Source: Chloroflexota bacterium
Lineage (GTDB): Bacteria > Chloroflexota > UBA11872
Length of the DNA stretch: 64,000 nucleotides
Reading direction: 5' to 3'
Assembly: GCA_022824495.1 (NCBI GenBank)
Contig: JAJDZU010000003.1
Location: 62,001-126,000, forward strand
The notes beneath the pieces are model-generated. The model was given only the letters and a program-made list of their open reading frames with translations. It did no database searches and was not told the origin of the DNA. The translations under genes and the position numbers were made by a program. Below are positions 10,002-19,749 of this stretch, in pieces (the stretch's first letter is position 1; every line of letters begins with the position of its first letter).

Positions 10002-12884
10002 TCACTGCTTGGAAGCGAGCGGTGAGACTTGGAGTTCCAGGGTGCGGCATAGCGTGGCCCCCAGGGCGGCGATTCGTAGACGTTCCGGGCAGGCGTTCAC
10101 GGATACGCGGCGTTCGCCCTCGTAGACCGTGAATGACACGCGCCCACGCTCGGTAATTGTGACCTTTAGCACAGGAACGACCGCCGCTTGCAAGTACTCC
10201 CGCTGGAGCCGGACGACCAGAACGTAGTCAGCCGGCTCAAGATTGTCGCCAGACGTCGGAAGGGCAGCGTAGCCGCCGATCGAATCCTGCGTTTCCAGCT
10301 GGCCAGTTCCGGCGTCAAGTGTGTATGAGATCGAAGTTTCGGGGACACTCGGGGATAGCTGCCCCCCGAACCAGCGGGCGCCCACCAGGGTGTATCCGTC
10401 GGACTCGAACACGCTGGGCAACTGCCAGTCGGTTTCCTCCACGCGGACGAGCAGCCAGTCCTGGCCGGTCCACTGGCCAGGTGCATGGTTCGCGAAGTGG
10501 GCGGTAAAGCTGATCCGGGCGTCCTGTTGGCTGACGTTCGTGAGGCGGACGGTGACGTAGCTCTCTGAGTCTGGAGGCGGATCGACCGCGGCCTCACGTC
10601 CAGGCCCGGTGGCGTAGGCCACCGCCGCGTGGTTCCACCAGATCGGGGTGAATTCCTGCGTGCTGATGTCAAACGATATGTCTCGCTCGACGACCACGAT
10701 GTCGGGCAGGCGGCCGGCCAGGGGCTCGGTTGGGATGTTGGTCAGCGAGTAATGGACGTGCGGATCCAGCGTGCCCAGGATCCGGGCATGCGGCAGTACG
10801 GAGGCAATGCGGATTGCTGTCAGCGGACTCGTTGGGGTTGGCACGTGCACCGTGGCGCCAACCGGCACGCGGCGCCGCAGGTCCTCGTACGATTGGGCGT
10901 CTGGCGCGGGAGTCAATTGCAGGAATGCCGGTTGAATCCGGTACAGCGCGTCGGGGCCCTCACGGACCAACAGTTCGAATAGATCGGGTCGCTGCAGCCA
11001 CTGCTTCGCGCGGTTGGGAAGGCCCGTGACCCACTCGTCTGAGGCGTGCAGATACCTGAAGCCAAGACGTTGGACTGCCGATGGTTCCAGGAAACGAAGC
11101 GTGTCCTCGTACTCGGCGCCCGTGATTGCGAATAGGTGGATAAGCGTGGGGAAACCGGACGCGTTGGGGCGGCCGGTTGAGACGGTCATGCTGTGCGGGT
11201 GAGGAGAGAAGACCCGGGCGTCAATCGCGGTCTGGCTGCGGATGTAGGCGGCGATTCGCTCGGAACGGAGGGGCTTGATGACTGCTCGGCCCATGACCCA
11301 CTCGTTGAATTCCCGCTCATTCTGCTGAGCGTTGGCAAGCTGCACCCCGCGGCTGAGCGCCAGAGCCATGCTCCGGGTTGGGGTGATGATCGTCGGCCAA
11401 ATAACAAGAGCCGCAAAGATCGCCAGGGTGGCGTAACGCCAACGAGGTCTTAGGCGCGGAAGGCTGACGCTCAGGGCCACCAGCAACGCCAGCAGCGCGA
11501 AGTTTCGGGCGTGTCCGTCCAGGCGCGTGACTTCACCCGCCGGCTCGTATTGCAGCACCAGCGCGGCAACCAGAAACCCGCCGCTTGCAGCCGCCAGTGA
11601 AAGCGCAAGCTGGTTTCGCCTGGCGAGCAGCACCGCTGCGAGAGCGACGGGGAGCACGCCGAGGCCGAGGATGCCAACACCGCCGGGAATGGAGTCGAAG
11701 CCGCCCAGCGGCCTCCGGCTCCCCGCATCTGCGTGCCATCCAAGCGACAGCTCTTTTCCTTCCGCGCCGGTCAACATGCTCGTAATGACCCCGCCCCCGA
11801 GAACAAGCAGGAGAACCGCCAGCAGGGGTCCGGCCGCCGCCCGCAGCACGATGCGCCTATTCGTGGTCTGCATTGGCCGGGCGTGCAAGAGCCGCAAGAT
11901 CTCCAGGCCGACCCAAAGGGCCAGTACGAGAAGCGCAATCTCTTCGGCCATCAGGCCCATGAATCCGACCAGGAGCGCCAGTGACCATCGGCTGCGCCCA
12001 GTCGTGTCGTACGCCGCGGCCGCCCGTTCGAGCACGATGAAGCCCAGCGCGTAGCTGTGGACAAACGGCGGCTTCCAGATGTTCGGGGGCGATGCCTCCC
12101 CGGGCCACGTCCAGGGCAGCGAAACAGATGGCCAGTAGATTTCCGCCAGGGAGGCGCGGATCCCCGGGCCGGGGACTCCGGCGGGCGCCGCCGCCTGCAG
12201 GATGTGCGGGGCGTCGGCGTACCAGATCAAGGTCCACGCGCCGGCCGTAACGAGGAGCGGCACGAGAGTCAGACCGCTGACGCCCGCATGTCGCACTACG
12301 GCAGTCGCGACGACCAAGACGAACCCTGTCCAGATGAAGGCGCCAAAGACCTCGGTGGTGAATGCGAGGTCCGGGCCCGCGGGCGGGGTCAACAACGCGA
12401 TCAGGAGGTCCGCGCCGTAGTGATAGGGAAGGCGTTGGTCCGGAATCCACGAAAGCACCGGTGGGAACTGCCCGGCTCGCATCGTTGCCGAAATCGCCAG
12501 GTGAATGTCCTCGTCGGGAATGCTCAGCAATTGCCGGCTGGTGAGGGCAACCCAGAAGACGCCAAGCGTGGCGAGGCTGAAGCCGGCGAGGGTGCGGGCT
12601 GGCACGCGAAGCCTGGTCCCGGATAGGCGGGCCAGGGCGCCAGCCAAGACCAGGGTCAGGATCCAGGTGGCGAGCGCGCCGGCAAGGCCGGGAATGAGGT
12701 GCAGGATGAAGTTGGCCAGAAGCCCCCACAGCGCCGGTCCGATGACAAGACCCTGGGCGAGGGCCAACGGGACCGTGGACTGGCGAAGGGCAACGCGCGC
12801 GAATACGTAGCCCACGGCGGACAGGAGAAGCAACTCGCCGGCGAGCAGCACGAAGCCGGGGAGGACTGAGGGATCGACCGTCAT
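10002..12884 (-). CDS. Array copy 4: GT-C-like polytopic membrane protein
   Basis: A 960-residue protein starting MTVDPSVLPG. Hydrophobic segments fill the N-terminal two thirds. The first loop carries IPDEDIH and then LPYHYG, the clearest Asp/Glu-His pair of the set. The soluble half holds TGRPNASGF, EYEDTLRFLEP, LPNRAKQW and WTGQDW. The tail keeps CPERL plus a second Cys (GATLCRTLE). Its ATG overlaps the stop of copy 5 by 4 bases (ATGA), so copies 5 and 4 are very likely co-transcribed and translationally coupled. Downstream the array is broken by the debris at 9.0-10.0 kb. The family name is unknown to me; GT-C-like is inferred from topology and loop motifs. Confidence 0.72.
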   Translation of the reverse strand: MTVDPSVLPGFVLLAGELLLLSAVGYVFARVALRQSTVPLALAQGLVIGPALWGLLANFILHLIPGLAGALATWILTLVLAGALARLSGTRLRVPARTLAGFSLATLGVFWVALTSRQLLSIPDEDIHLAISATMRAGQFPPVLSWIPDQRLPYHYGADLLIALLTPPAGPDLAFTTEVFGAFIWTGFVLVVATAVVRHAGVSGLTLVPLLVTAGAWTLIWYADAPHILQAAAPAGVPGPGIRASLAEIYWPSVSLPWTWPGEASPPNIWKPPFVHSYALGFIVLERAAAAYDTTGRSRWSLALLVGFMGLMAEEIALLVLALWVGLEILRLLHARPMQTTNRRIVLRAAAGPLLAVLLLVLGGGVITSMLTGAEGKELSLGWHADAGSRRPLGGFDSIPGGVGILGLGVLPVALAAVLLARRNQLALSLAAASGGFLVAALVLQYEPAGEVTRLDGHARNFALLALLVALSVSLPRLRPRWRYATLAIFAALVIWPTIITPTRSMALALSRGVQLANAQQNEREFNEWVMGRAVIKPLRSERIAAYIRSQTAIDARVFSPHPHSMTVSTGRPNASGFPTLIHLFAITGAEYEDTLRFLEPSAVQRLGFRYLHASDEWVTGLPNRAKQWLQRPDLFELLVREGPDALYRIQPAFLQLTPAPDAQSYEDLRRRVPVGATVHVPTPTSPLTAIRIASVLPHARILGTLDPHVHYSLTNIPTEPLAGRLPDIVVVERDISFDISTQEFTPIWWNHAAVAYATGPGREAAVDPPPDSESYVTVRLTNVSQQDARISFTAHFANHAPGQWTGQDWLLVRVEETDWQLPSVFESDGYTLVGARWFGGQLSPSVPETSISYTLDAGTGQLETQDSIGGYAALPTSGDNLEPADYVLVVRLQREYLQAAVVPVLKVTITERGRVSFTVYEGERRVSVNACPERLRIAALGATLCRTLELQVSPLASKQ

Positions 12885-15742
12885 TCAGCAGCCAGGCGGC
12901 GGCACGATTCGGTGTTTTGCAGCCGCTCTGGACATGGATCGACCGAGGCTCGGCGATAGTCCCGGAATGTCGTGTACGACGTACGGCTGTTGTCAGTAAC
13001 CATGATCTTCAAGGCTGGAACGATCGCGGCCTGCAGGTGGTTGTGTCGCAGCCGAACTGCCAGCACGTAGGTACCTGGGGGCAGTCGATCTCCAGATGTT
13101 GGCAGGACGTCCACTGTCCCATCGGGGTCTTGTACGGCTAGCTGTTGGGTGTCTCCGTCGAATACGTAGCGGTGTCTGGAAAGCTCGCCGGACGGGGCAA
13201 TCTGCCCTGTATACCAGCGCACGCCCACCAGTGCGTACCCGTTGGGAGCGTAGCTTGTGGGCAGCGACCAGGGGCCGGGGTCCACCTCGATCACCAGCCA
13301 GTCCTGCCCCGTCCAGCGATCGGGGGCGCTGTCCACGAACGTGGCCGTAAATGCGAGTCGGTTCGCGGTGCGGCGGACTTCCGAGATACGAACTTCAAAG
13401 TTGCTCTGTGGCTCAGGCGGTGGGGCAATGGCCGCGGCGTCCGGGCTCGTGGCGTAAGCGATGGCCGTGTGATTCCACCAGACGGGTGGAAAGGCGTGCG
13501 TGCTGGCATTCATGGCGCGATCGCGGGCCACGACGACGACGTCGGGCGGTGACTCGCTTGTCGCGTCGATCGGAATCTCGGTGAGGAGATACAGGTTTGA
13601 TGGTGAAAGCGATCCCACGAGGTTGGTGTGTGGAAGTGCCGCGGCGACTCGCAGCGCCGGAATAGACTGAATGCCCGCCGAAATCTGGACGGTGGCCGAC
13701 GGTTCGACGACCAGTCGAAGCGCTTCGAATGACTGTGGAGTTGGCGAAGGATTCATTGCCAGAAACGCGGGTTCAATGCGAAAGAGCGTGTGCGTACCGT
13801 CCCGAATCACGGGGGTAAAAAGCGTTGGATCCGCCAGCCAGGCTTGGGCGCGACTGGGCAGGCCGGTAATCCAAGCCTCCGTGGCGTGGACATAGCTGAA
13901 GCGAAGCCGCCGAATCGCCGCTGGCTCCAGGAATTGAATGGCGTCTTCGTAATTGGGGCCGGTGAACGGAAACAGATGGACGTGGCCCGCGAAGCCGGAC
14001 GCGCTGGGACGTCCGGTTTGGATTGACATGGCGATTGGATTGGGCGAGAGGATGCGGGCATCCGCCTCCGACTGACTTTGGATGTAATCAGCGATCTTCC
14101 CGGTTGCAAAAGGATCCAGCACATGTCGTCCCATGTGCTGAAGCGATGCGACAAAGTCCGAAGGTGGCGCGGGACGGACATTGGAAAGCTGGACTCCGCG
14201 ATCGAGGGCCAGCCGGATCTTCTGGACCGGCGTTGCGATGGTGGGCCAGATGATCAGAACGACGAGGCCGCCAGCAACGGCATACCGCCAGCGCGGACGG
14301 AGGGCGTGTAGCCGGACGCTGAGGGCGACGAGCAACGCCAGCAGGGCGAAGTTCCGCGCGTGCCCGTCCAGCCGGCCCACGTCAAACTGAAAGGCGCTGA
14401 ATCGAAGTGTCAGCGCGGCCAACATGAAAACGCTGCTACCAAGGATCAGCGCCAGAGCCAGGCGCGTACGCCCGCCTAGTAGCAGCGCGGCGCCCGCGAC
14501 CGGAATCGCGCCCAGACCCAGGATCCCGAGTCCCCCATTTAAAGGATGGAAGGTGGTGAGCATCCGGGACTCGACGATGTCCCTGGGCGCACCGAGCGAC
14601 AGGCTGCCCCCGAGACCTCCGGTAAAGATGCCGGTGAGTGTTCCGCCTTCGAGGGCCAGCACAAGCAATGCCAGTGCTGGGCCGATGACCGAGGCCCGGA
14701 TGGCGGTTAGCGGGATCATGCGTCCGGTTGTGGCTTTCGCAAGAGCGAGGCCGGCTAGGACCACCCAGAGGCCGAGTACCGTCAGTGCGACTGTTTCTTC
14801 GACAAGCCCCAGAAACCCGATCAGGAGCGCCAACGTCCCACGTGCTGCCCAGCCCTCGTCGCTGCGAGCCGCCACTCGTTCCAGCACCACAAGCCCCAGG
14901 GCGTAGGCGAGGACGAATGGAGGCGTCCAGATGTTTGGCGGCGGCGTTTCGAAGTAGGGAGCCCAATCGCCGGGAAGGTGGAGCATTGGCCAATACACGT
15001 CGGCCAGTGCTTCACGCAGTCCGGTCATCGCGAGGCCGGTCGTAGCCGGAGCCTTTAGGAGTGGCGGCGGGGCGCCGAGGACCAGCGTCCACGTGCCGGC
15101 GGTGAGCACGAGCGGCGCGAGGATCAGTGCACCGAGCCACGAGCCGTGATTTCTCAGCGTCGTCACGACCAGCAGCGCGAAGCTGGTCCACACGTAGGCG
15201 CCCAACGCTTCCGTCGTGAGGGCCATGTCTGGACCTGCCGGGGGCGTTAGCAGCCCAATCAGCAGGTCCACGCCGTAGTGGTAGGGCACGGAAGCTCCCG
15301 GATTCCACGACAGCTCCGGCGGATGAATGCCGGCCCGAATAGCGGCGGAGAGCGTCAGGTGGATGCTGGAGTCTGGAATGGTGAGCAGTTGCCGACCGGC
15401 CAACGCAATCCACGTCAGGGCCAGCGCCGCGGCTGCAAACCCGGCCACCGTTCGCGGGTGCAGGGGAAGTCTGGACGGCGCCCGCCAGGCAAGCCCGGCC
15501 CCCAGAACCAACATGGCGACCCAGCCGGCGACCGCCCCCGCCATCCCTGGGAGCAAATGCAGGGCGAAGTTGACGAAGATGCCCCAGAGCGCCGGCCCGA
15601 TGACGAGCCCCTGGGCCAGGGCCAGCCGAGCGTCGGTCTGTCGGAGCGGTACTCGGGCGACCACGTAGCCGACCCCTGCAAGCGTCAATAGCTCGAGCGC
15701 AAGAATCAGCAGGCCTGGAACTACGGCGGCGTCGACTGTCAC
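12881..15742 (-). CDS. Array copy 5 (promoter-proximal): GT-C-like polytopic membrane protein
   Basis: A 953-residue protein (MTVDAAVVPG...). Motifs are IPDSSIH (122-128) and YHYG (154-157) in the first large loop, GHARNFALLALL in the late membrane block, then TGRPSASGF, the EDAIQFLEP region, LPSRAQAW and WTGQDW, with a tail containing CPERL and a later Cys. As the first gene of the minus-strand array it is likely to carry the promoter in the 15.74-16.17 kb divergent gap shared with asnB. Very close gene order and same-length paralogues point to tandem duplication followed by divergence, most marked in the soluble half. Predicted to handle a lipid-linked sugar or a surface glycan; not provable here. 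Confidence 0.72.
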   Translation of the reverse strand: MTVDAAVVPGLLILALELLTLAGVGYVVARVPLRQTDARLALAQGLVIGPALWGIFVNFALHLLPGMAGAVAGWVAMLVLGAGLAWRAPSRLPLHPRTVAGFAAAALALTWIALAGRQLLTIPDSSIHLTLSAAIRAGIHPPELSWNPGASVPYHYGVDLLIGLLTPPAGPDMALTTEALGAYVWTSFALLVVTTLRNHGSWLGALILAPLVLTAGTWTLVLGAPPPLLKAPATTGLAMTGLREALADVYWPMLHLPGDWAPYFETPPPNIWTPPFVLAYALGLVVLERVAARSDEGWAARGTLALLIGFLGLVEETVALTVLGLWVVLAGLALAKATTGRMIPLTAIRASVIGPALALLVLALEGGTLTGIFTGGLGGSLSLGAPRDIVESRMLTTFHPLNGGLGILGLGAIPVAGAALLLGGRTRLALALILGSSVFMLAALTLRFSAFQFDVGRLDGHARNFALLALLVALSVRLHALRPRWRYAVAGGLVVLIIWPTIATPVQKIRLALDRGVQLSNVRPAPPSDFVASLQHMGRHVLDPFATGKIADYIQSQSEADARILSPNPIAMSIQTGRPSASGFAGHVHLFPFTGPNYEDAIQFLEPAAIRRLRFSYVHATEAWITGLPSRAQAWLADPTLFTPVIRDGTHTLFRIEPAFLAMNPSPTPQSFEALRLVVEPSATVQISAGIQSIPALRVAAALPHTNLVGSLSPSNLYLLTEIPIDATSESPPDVVVVARDRAMNASTHAFPPVWWNHTAIAYATSPDAAAIAPPPEPQSNFEVRISEVRRTANRLAFTATFVDSAPDRWTGQDWLVIEVDPGPWSLPTSYAPNGYALVGVRWYTGQIAPSGELSRHRYVFDGDTQQLAVQDPDGTVDVLPTSGDRLPPGTYVLAVRLRHNHLQAAIVPALKIMVTDNSRTSYTTFRDYRRASVDPCPERLQNTESCRRLAAE

Positions 15743-16174
15743 GTTCGCATCGCTCGTTGCCGGGTCACCCGCCGGCTTGAGTGTTTGCCGTAACCGTGCG
15801 CCGATGCTTGCGGCAAAGTGACCCCACCGAGCCGAAGCCGCCGCGGGAACTCATTCATGCAGTCTGGAGGCGCGTCGTTTCCAAGGGCGCAGGCTGCACC
15901 AGACAATTGCGATTCGCAATGGCGCGGGTGAACGGCGAGGGCGGCCATTGGCGGACCGTATACCCAAGTACGGCTCGCAAAAAGTCCCTCCGGCACTCTC
16001 GGCGAATGCTTATCATCCGGCGATTGGTTTCTTGGATCCGCCAGAAGCATGGTCGACCCACAGCCTTTCGTATCCATGACGAAGGGATGCCGAGCCCACG
16101 TTGCGCAGCCCGTGATCGTGCCTTGACTCAGGATTCAGAGTCCTCAATGGCGCTTGCAGCTGCGGTCGCCTGAA
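15743..16174. other. Divergent intergenic region between the array and asnB
   Basis: A 430-base gap expected to hold both divergent promoters. No convincing gene is seen. It contains attcatgcagtctggagg near 15852, resembling the core of the dispersed repeat at 9426 and 63122 but too short to call a copy. No clear -10/-35 pair was identified. Confidence 0.4.
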
Positions 16175-18079
16175 ATGTGCGGAATCGCCGGCATTCTGCG
16201 GCTTGACGGGTACCGGCCCGACGATTGTGCCGCGCTAAAGGCAATGAGCGATTCGCTCGTCCACCGTGGACCCGATGGACAGGGGTCATTCATTCGCGGT
16301 CCGGTGCGGCTCACCATGCGTCGTCTGAGCATTATCGACCTTGAGGGCGGCGATCAGCCTATGTCCAACGAGACGGACACGGTTCATGTCGTGTTCAACG
16401 GCGAGATCTACAACTATGTGGAACTGCGCGAGTCATTGGCTGGCCTCGGTCACCGATTCCGAACGAAATCGGATACCGAGACTATCGTCCATGCCTACGA
16501 GGAGTGGGGCGACGACTTCGTCAACCGCCTCAACGGCATGTTTGCCATTGCGCTCTGGGACGAAGAGCGGGCACGACTGGTGCTGGCGCGCGACCGAGCC
16601 GGGATCAAGCCGCTCTACGTCGCTCACGTCAACGGCCTCCTTGTCTTCGGTTCCGAACTCAAAGCACTGTTGAACAGCGGCTTGGTCCCGCGCGAGCTCG
16701 ACTATCAGGCGCTGGGCCAATATTTGTCGCTCGAGTACATTCCCGCCCCAGCCAGCATTGTGCGTGGGGTGCGGAAACTCCGGCCCGGGCATGTGCTGAC
16801 CGCTTCGATGAATCGCGTTCGTGAGCGGGCGTATTGGGATCTGTCGCTCGCGCGATCCGAGAGCGATCCGCTGCCCGGTAGCGAGGACGACCACATCCAT
16901 GCATTTCGCGACGTGCTGCGACGGGCCGTCAAGCAGGAAATGGTAAGCGACGTACCCGTTGGCGTGTTGCTGAGCGGCGGCATCGATTCAAGCACCGTGG
17001 CGGCTCTCATGAGGCAAGCGACCGACGAGCCCGTCAGGTCCTTCTCCGTCTCCTTTGCCGAACGGTCATTTGACGAGAGCAGGTACGCGCGCATCGTCGC
17101 GGCGCACTTGGGCACCCGGCACCATGAGCTTAGGGTCACGCCAGCTGATCTGATTGAAGCGCTGCCGACGATTACCAGCATTGTCGACGAACCGTTCGCC
17201 GACCCTTCAATCGTTCCCACGTACCTGGTCAGTCGGTTTGCACGCGAGCGCGTGAAGGTTGCTCTCGGTGGAGATGGCGGCGATGAGATGCTCGCTGGGT
17301 ACTCCACCCTGCAGGCCCATCGGCTGGCGCCTTTGTACAGGATGCTGCCCGCACCCTTTCGACGTGCAATCGTTGAGCGTGCCGCGGCGAGACTCCCGGC
17401 CTCGCCGCACTACATGGCATTCGATTTCCTTCTGCGTCGATTCATCCAGGGAGCCGACGCTCCGTCGTGGCATCAGCACCAGATGTGGACTGGAGCGCTA
17501 TACGGCGAAAGCAAGGCTGCCGTTTTGCATCCGGATGTCAGGGGCGCAACGGACGACGGCAAGTTTGAAGCCGCGTTGGCCGATACGGCCGCAGCCAGCG
17601 GTGCAGAGCATCCGCTGAACCGAATCCTCTACCAGGACTTCAAGCTCTATCTGGAGGGCGATATTCTCGCCAAGACAGACCGCGCTAGTATGGCCACATC
17701 GCTCGAAACACGCGTACCGTTTCTCAATCTCGATATGCTAGAGCATCTCGAACGTGTTCCGGTGAACCTGAAGCTTCGTGGCTTGACGCGAAAGTACATC
17801 TTGCGCAAGGCAGTGACGGGTCTGCTTCCAGCTAGTATCATCACTCGGCGCAAGCGGGGCTTCGGCATTCCTGTCGCGGCTTGGCTAAACGAAGACCTCC
17901 GCAGCCTAGTCTACGAATATCTCAACGAAGCAAGGTTGCGACGAGAAGGAGTTTTCGATCCTGCTGAAGTTGCGACTCTACTCGACCAACACGCGCGCCG
18001 GACTCGCAACAATGCCAAGGCTCTTTGGACTATTTTGATGTTCCAGATGTGGCGCGAACGCTGGCTGGATGACGCATGA
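16175..18079 (+). CDS. asnB: Glutamine-dependent asparagine synthase (AsnB type)
   Basis: Transfers the amide of glutamine to an aspartyl or similar carboxylate through an adenylate. The start is set at ATG 16175 so that Cys2 (MCGIAGIL) becomes the N-terminal nucleophile of the class II glutaminase domain; the open frame extends seven codons upstream. The glutaminase domain covers about residues 1-205 (HRGPDGQG, FNGEIYNY), then the synthetase domain with the PP-loop LSGGIDSS (266-273), DGGDEM, and a C-terminal TRRKRGFG segment. At 634 residues it has the usual length. Its stop overlaps the next ATG. Together with the downstream methyltransferase and GT2, this looks like a glycan-modification operon in which such AsnB homologues often amidate a sugar acid or peptide; ordinary asparagine synthesis is the alternative. 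Confidence 0.88.
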   Translation: MCGIAGILRLDGYRPDDCAALKAMSDSLVHRGPDGQGSFIRGPVRLTMRRLSIIDLEGGDQPMSNETDTVHVVFNGEIYNYVELRESLAGLGHRFRTKSDTETIVHAYEEWGDDFVNRLNGMFAIALWDEERARLVLARDRAGIKPLYVAHVNGLLVFGSELKALLNSGLVPRELDYQALGQYLSLEYIPAPASIVRGVRKLRPGHVLTASMNRVRERAYWDLSLARSESDPLPGSEDDHIHAFRDVLRRAVKQEMVSDVPVGVLLSGGIDSSTVAALMRQATDEPVRSFSVSFAERSFDESRYARIVAAHLGTRHHELRVTPADLIEALPTITSIVDEPFADPSIVPTYLVSRFARERVKVALGGDGGDEMLAGYSTLQAHRLAPLYRMLPAPFRRAIVERAAARLPASPHYMAFDFLLRRFIQGADAPSWHQHQMWTGALYGESKAAVLHPDVRGATDDGKFEAALADTAAASGAEHPLNRILYQDFKLYLEGDILAKTDRASMATSLETRVPFLNLDMLEHLERVPVNLKLRGLTRKYILRKAVTGLLPASIITRRKRGFGIPVAAWLNEDLRSLVYEYLNEARLRREGVFDPAEVATLLDQHARRTRNNAKALWTILMFQMWRERWLDDA

Positions 18080-18843
18080 GCCAAAGTGGGCAGCGGCGCA
18101 GCGACATTCCAAATGAGTTCAAGTGCGCACCGTCGGGCCTAGAGACAATGACTCGCGCACTGATGCACGCGTCCAAATATCACTCCTGGATGTTCAGTCA
18201 AATTGAGGACTTTGTGGGCAAGCACGTGCTGGAAGTCGGGGCCGGAAGCGGGAACTTGACGCGGCTACTCCCCGCGAACGCGAAAGTGACGGCACTGGAT
18301 GAGTCGCCAACGGCACTCGAGTTTGCTGCACGCCGGCTCGAGGCTCGCGGATTGGATGCCGTGATTGCCGACATTGCAGATCCGGCGACCGCGACACAAC
18401 TGGCATCACGAGAATTCGATACGGTTCTGTGTTCAAATGTTCTCGAACACATCGAATCTGAGCGGACTGCGATCGCCAACATGCACGCAATCCTAAGGCC
18501 AACCCATGGCCATCTCTTGCTGATCGTCCCTGCGCATAACCGGCTCTATGGATCGCTTGATGAGGCGGCCGGGCATTTCCGTCGATACTCGCGGTCCGAC
18601 CTCTCGACGATGCTGATTTCAGCGGGATTTGAGATTCGCAGGGCTAGATATGTGAATGCTCTCGGAGCCATCGCGTGGTATGTGAACGGGTCGATTCTAC
18701 GTACCGACGATCTCAATGCACCATCGGTGAACGCTCAGGCGCGTGCATTTGACAGAATCGCTGTGCCAATACTTCGCTGGCTGGAATCTGCGATCAGGCC
18801 GCCGTTCGGTCAGTCGTTGATCGTAATAGGTCGGGCGACATGA
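18076..18843 (+). CDS. Class I SAM-dependent methyltransferase
   Basis: A 255-residue protein with motif I VLEVGAGSGN (51-60), an acidic residue after the second strand (TALDES), and motif IV-like TVLCSNVLEHIES, the layout of UbiG/Methyltransf_11 small-molecule methyltransferases. There is no membrane segment or signal. It overlaps asnB by 4 bases (ATGA) and precedes a glycosyltransferase by 24 bases, so its substrate is probably a lipid- or nucleotide-linked sugar or the glycan lipid of this operon. Substrate identity cannot be read from the sequence. Confidence 0.8.
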   Translation: MSQSGQRRSDIPNEFKCAPSGLETMTRALMHASKYHSWMFSQIEDFVGKHVLEVGAGSGNLTRLLPANAKVTALDESPTALEFAARRLEARGLDAVIADIADPATATQLASREFDTVLCSNVLEHIESERTAIANMHAILRPTHGHLLLIVPAHNRLYGSLDEAAGHFRRYSRSDLSTMLISAGFEIRRARYVNALGAIAWYVNGSILRTDDLNAPSVNAQARAFDRIAVPILRWLESAIRPPFGQSLIVIGRAT

Positions 18844-18867
18844 CCCTTATCGACGGTCGAGAGGCGA

Positions 18868-19737
18868 ATGGCCGTGATTGAGGGTGTTTCGCTTGTGTTG
18901 CCGGCTTACAACGAAGAATCGGCCGTTGGCAATGTTGTGTGTGAGTTCCGCAATGCGCTGGAAGCGACTGGCCTGCCCTTTGAGATTCTTGTCGTTGACG
19001 ACGGTTCCTCGGACCGTACGGCGGACGTGGCGTCGGATGCGGGTGCGACAATCGTAAGGTCTCCGCAAAATCTTGGATACGGAATTGCACTCCGGCGCGG
19101 GATCGTAGCCTCGCGGTACCCATACGTCCTGATTTGCGATGCAGACGGAACATATCCACCATCGGCTATTGAAGACTTAATCAGACTTGCCGAGCACTTC
19201 AACATGGTCGTGGCAGCTCGTACTGGACGTCAGTTCCGTGGTCGAGGTGTGCGTGCACTTGCGCGGACGGGCTTGCGAGTGTTTTCGAGCTTTGTCGTCG
19301 GCCGTCGCATCCCCGATGTAAACTCTGGATACCGCATATTTAGAAAAGCTCCTTGTGTCGGGTATTTTGGCATGCTAAGTCCAGGATTCAGTTTCACAAC
19401 CGGCTTGACGTTGGCTATGATTAGTGATGCTCGGGCGGTGGCGTTTGTGCCTGTCGACTACGCAAAGCGAATTGGTTCATCTAAGGTTCGTTTCGTGCGA
19501 GATACACTACGTATCACCCAAGTGCTGATTCAAGCTATGGTTCGCCATAATCCCGTCAAACTGTTTGCTGTCCTTACGGCCGGTGTGTGGACGTTGGCAC
19601 TGGCGGCTGTCCTTAGTTGGGTCATTCTGGGAATCGGAGGGATCGGCGTTCTGGCAGGTGTGACGTTTTTGATCGGAGTGCAAGTATTCTGTGTTGGCTT
19701 GTTGGCGGAAGCGATGCGTGTGCGCCGTGAGGTCTAG
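18868..19737 (+). CDS. Family 2 glycosyltransferase, dolichol-phosphate-mannose-synthase-like, membrane-anchored
   Basis: A 289-residue GT-A fold enzyme. The start SLVLPAYNEE is followed by VVDDGSSDRT (43-51) and the metal-binding DAD at 91-93 (ICDADGTYPP). It then has the NSGYRIFRK acceptor-side segment and finally two hydrophobic helices (about 230-285). This is the DPM1/GtrB layout, in which a nucleotide sugar is loaded onto polyprenyl phosphate. Such enzymes supply the lipid-linked donor used by GT-C transferases, fitting the adjacent GT-C-like gene and the five-copy array. Convergent with the next gene, only 12 bases apart. Confidence 0.85.
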   Translation: MAVIEGVSLVLPAYNEESAVGNVVCEFRNALEATGLPFEILVVDDGSSDRTADVASDAGATIVRSPQNLGYGIALRRGIVASRYPYVLICDADGTYPPSAIEDLIRLAEHFNMVVAARTGRQFRGRGVRALARTGLRVFSSFVVGRRIPDVNSGYRIFRKAPCVGYFGMLSPGFSFTTGLTLAMISDARAVAFVPVDYAKRIGSSKVRFVRDTLRITQVLIQAMVRHNPVKLFAVLTAGVWTLALAAVLSWVILGIGGIGVLAGVTFLIGVQVFCVGLLAEAMRVRREV

Positions 19738-19749
19738 GATAGTACGATT

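Noticed and set aside
15845..15866. Third copy of the dispersed repeat near the array start
   Set aside because: Only about 18 bases around attcatgcagtc match; the flanks and the ILGNLH part are absent.
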